From NCBI RefSeq assembly GCF_000355765.4, contig NZ_CP021106.3, positions 2,203,137 to 2,267,136 on the forward strand: a DNA stretch of 64,000 bases. The letters run 5' to 3'. The stretch's first letter is position 1. Every line of letters starts with the position of its first letter. Below are positions 62,159 through 64,000 of this stretch, piece after piece. Under the pieces are notes generated by a model, which was given only the letters and a program-made list of their open reading frames with translations, did no database searches and was not told the DNA's origin. Source of the DNA: Nitrosospira lacus (GTDB lineage: Bacteria; Pseudomonadota; Gammaproteobacteria; Burkholderiales; Nitrosomonadaceae). Made by a program: the position numbers and the translations under genes.

Positions 62159-64000
62159 ATGGCAACCAGGTATCTCAGCAATTATTACAGTTACAAAGTC
62201 ATCCCGCAGGTTTTTGGTTTCCAAGTGACCGAAGTTGATCCGAAATTGGCGCTGGAAAAACAAGTACAGGGACATCTCGCGAATGGGCACCATTATTTTT
62301 TCCAGGACGAGTTCCAGAACGCCCTGAGTGAGTATCAGACAGCCTACGCCCTGCTGCACAAGTTCCTTCATCCCTATTTCCCTGTTGACGTCACTGCAAT
62401 CACTACTTCGGTGCTCAAGCAGATGCAATTGACCGATATGATGGTTACTGCCACTGCCCAGGTTGCAAAATACCGCTCGGTCGTGGGGGAGCGTCCGATA
62501 GTATCGCCCGACAGTCCGCCGCAGGAAGTCGCGTCCATCGTGCAAAAGCTTGGTGGCACGGGCAGCACCGTGGTGGCGTCGTCCGCGGCGGTTCTTTATG
62601 AGCAGGCTTCGACGTATCTTCAGGCTGGAGCTACCGCTGAAGCCCGGCCCATTATTCGCCAGGCGCTCGAGCTCAATGGAGGAAGGGATCGCGAACTGGA
62701 ATCGAATCTTCTGGTCGCATCCGGCATAGCGGCCGTGCAGCAAAGCGAATTTGATAACGCTCGCGACAGTTTCATGAAAGCATTCCAGCTTGCGCAGCGC
62801 ACAGGCGCGGGTGTTGGGCCGGCGATCATACCCGGCGTCGTGGGTGTAGCCGGAACGCCCGGCGCAGCTGCCGCCGCAGCGCCCGGGCAAGCGCCGCAAC
62901 CCCCGCAAACGCCGGGACTCGGGGCAATCAGCAACAACCTCGGGGTTGTGGCGGCCTTGACCGGGGATGCGCGCAGTTCCGGCGCTGCTTTCCAGGCGGC
63001 GGGAGACTCCGTGCCCCTGTCGTTTGGGCGCACGCTTTCGCAACCGCTCAACCCCGGTACGGCTACCGCAATGCAGAGACCGATGGGCAGCGAGGGACTC
63101 GGCCTCATTCTTAATTCGCCATCAGGTTCCAACCAGTATATGAGCCTGTCGCCCGCCGTTTCTCCGTCCAGCGGTGCTCAGCAATTCGGCATCTTCAAAG
63201 GCGATCAGGTCGTCAGCGTCGATCTTCAGGTCAACGCAGCCGCAAACCTGACGGCAAGCATCTACCAGCCCCGAATAACCGCAACCTCGCTCGCGGCACT
63301 CGCTACTTTCGAGATCATCGACACCAATTTCATTGCCTATATTCCCCACACTTATGGCTTCACCATTCCATTGAGTCTTGGCGATTGCCATCTGGAGCTG
63401 GGCGATTATGAAGAAGCCATCACCTGGTACGAAAAGGCTCGCGACTATCAATACCTGAACCAGGCCATTGAAGCGCCGATGGTCTGGTTGAAGCTGGCCA
63501 ATGCATACGCCAGATGGGGCAATTTTCTGTTCGAATCCGGTGAAAAGGCCGAAGCCAGAACGAGGTACGAACAGATCGTTCGTCTCACCGATCCCATTCT
63601 GGATCCGGCTTCTGCGCTGTACAAGTCGCCGGTGTTCGACGGGCTTACAGCGCAGGTACAAGCCATTCTTGCCGCGCCGCAGCCGTTGGATGCCGAGGTG
63701 CACAACCCGTCTATCGCAGCCGTGGTATTGCTTGCCAAACTCAACATTCAAAACATCGAGGATGGGATCGATTTTCCATTGCTCAGCATGGCTCGCGAGC
63801 AGGTGCCAGTGTTTCGTTTTGACTACTTGCAAAATACCGCGCGCTACTTCGCCGAGAATGCGATTCAGGCAGAGCGGACATACATCAATTTCAAGACCAG
63901 CGCTGAGCAGGAGCAGTTCCAGCGGTCAATGCTGGAGAATGCGGTTGACCTGGAGACCGCAAACGAACAACTCGAGATCAAGAAGGTAGAGATAGCACAA
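62159..64000 (+). CDS. Large TPR/coiled-coil protein, 5' part
   Basis: An ATG at 62159 with TGAGGA 7 bases upstream opens a frame of 614 codons that runs without a stop to the window edge. The N-terminus MATRYLSNYYSYKVIPQVFG has no signal peptide. Helical repeats of TPR type appear at about residues 40-70 (HHYFFQDEFQNALSEYQTAY), 145-170 (VLYEQASTYLQAGATAEARP), 190-215 (AVQQSEFDNARDSFMKAFQL) and 405-425 (LELGDYEEAITWYEKARDYQ). An Ala/Pro/Gly linker (about 225-250) separates modules. From about residue 570 a long coiled coil begins (ARYFAENAIQAERTYINFKT, then EQFQRSMLENAVDLETANEQ). Such coiled coils open the helical shaft of very large proteins, including Tc-toxin A-like ones, but a family cannot be given without the rest. 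Confidence 0.75.
   Translation, partial: MATRYLSNYYSYKVIPQVFGFQVTEVDPKLALEKQVQGHLANGHHYFFQDEFQNALSEYQTAYALLHKFLHPYFPVDVTAITTSVLKQMQLTDMMVTATAQVAKYRSVVGERPIVSPDSPPQEVASIVQKLGGTGSTVVASSAAVLYEQASTYLQAGATAEARPIIRQALELNGGRDRELESNLLVASGIAAVQQSEFDNARDSFMKAFQLAQRTGAGVGPAIIPGVVGVAGTPGAAAAAAPGQAPQPPQTPGLGAISNNLGVVAALTGDARSSGAAFQAAGDSVPLSFGRTLSQPLNPGTATAMQRPMGSEGLGLILNSPSGSNQYMSLSPAVSPSSGAQQFGIFKGDQVVSVDLQVNAAANLTASIYQPRITATSLAALATFEIIDTNFIAYIPHTYGFTIPLSLGDCHLELGDYEEAITWYEKARDYQYLNQAIEAPMVWLKLANAYARWGNFLFESGEKAEARTRYEQIVRLTDPILDPASALYKSPVFDGLTAQVQAILAAPQPLDAEVHNPSIAAVVLLAKLNIQNIEDGIDFPLLSMAREQVPVFRFDYLQNTARYFAENAIQAERTYINFKTSAEQEQFQRSMLENAVDLETANEQLEIKKVEIAQ

Overview
The window looks like chromosomal DNA of a betaproteobacterium with moderate GC. 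Gene families, small exported proteins and scattered PEP-CTERM genes best fit the Nitrosomonadaceae (Nitrosospira-like). This is an inference from protein similarity: no rRNA, amo or hao locus is present to prove it. No tRNA, rRNA or CRISPR array was found.

Layout. 1-6.0 kb: 5' end of an aminotransferase gene, uvrB, and small exported or membrane proteins, including a PEP-CTERM gene behind a very good sigma-54 promoter. 6.3-15 kb: DHA2 efflux pump, family-2 glycosyltransferase, two tandem exported proteins that carry motifs of Fam20-type secretory kinases, then an operon of exported isoaspartyl methyltransferase and a membrane-embedded spermidine-synthase-like protein. 15-28 kb: PfpI-like protein, DUF6279 lipoprotein, Crp/Fnr regulator, GlpD-like dehydrogenase, a glycine-rich secreted protein split by a G9 tract, quinone oxidoreductase, MgtC, SDR, WrbA, VOC, ankyrin and TatD genes. 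27.6-31.2 kb: an inserted block holding a duplicated holB 3' end, a PEP-CTERM gene with a sigma-54 promoter, an intact IS4-family element with perfect ends and target duplication, and a decayed IS5-type transposase. 31.2-46.9 kb: holB-tmk, msrB-msrA (both exported lipoproteins), a TIGR03118/PEP-CTERM protein, hrpA, YeaD-type mutarotase, a frameshifted maltose acetyltransferase and PPK2. 47.2-51.6 kb: a Zrg-like (zinc-related) operon of DUF2796, ABC ATPase, FtsX-type permease and DUF3299 with a PstS-like binding protein set inside it. 52.3-57.9 kb: GGDEF/EAL protein, MgtC-DUF4010 membrane protein, lipoprotein, truncated IS5 transposase. 58-61.7 kb: a sulfur operon on the minus strand (persulfide dioxygenase-rhodanese, PEP-CTERM protein, two half-size YeeE/YedE transporters). 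62.2 kb to the end: a large TPR/coiled-coil ORF that runs off the window.

Themes. Several genes act outside the cytoplasm on proteins: exported Pcm, lipoprotein MsrA and MsrB, the two putative secreted kinases and four PEP-CTERM substrates. No exosortase or sortase partner lies in the window. The most interesting signals are the tandem Fam20-like pair, the Zrg operon with an inserted PstS-like gene, the PEP-CTERM gene inside the sulfur operon, the G9-tract frameshift, the holB duplication around the mobile block, and the giant ORF at the right edge.
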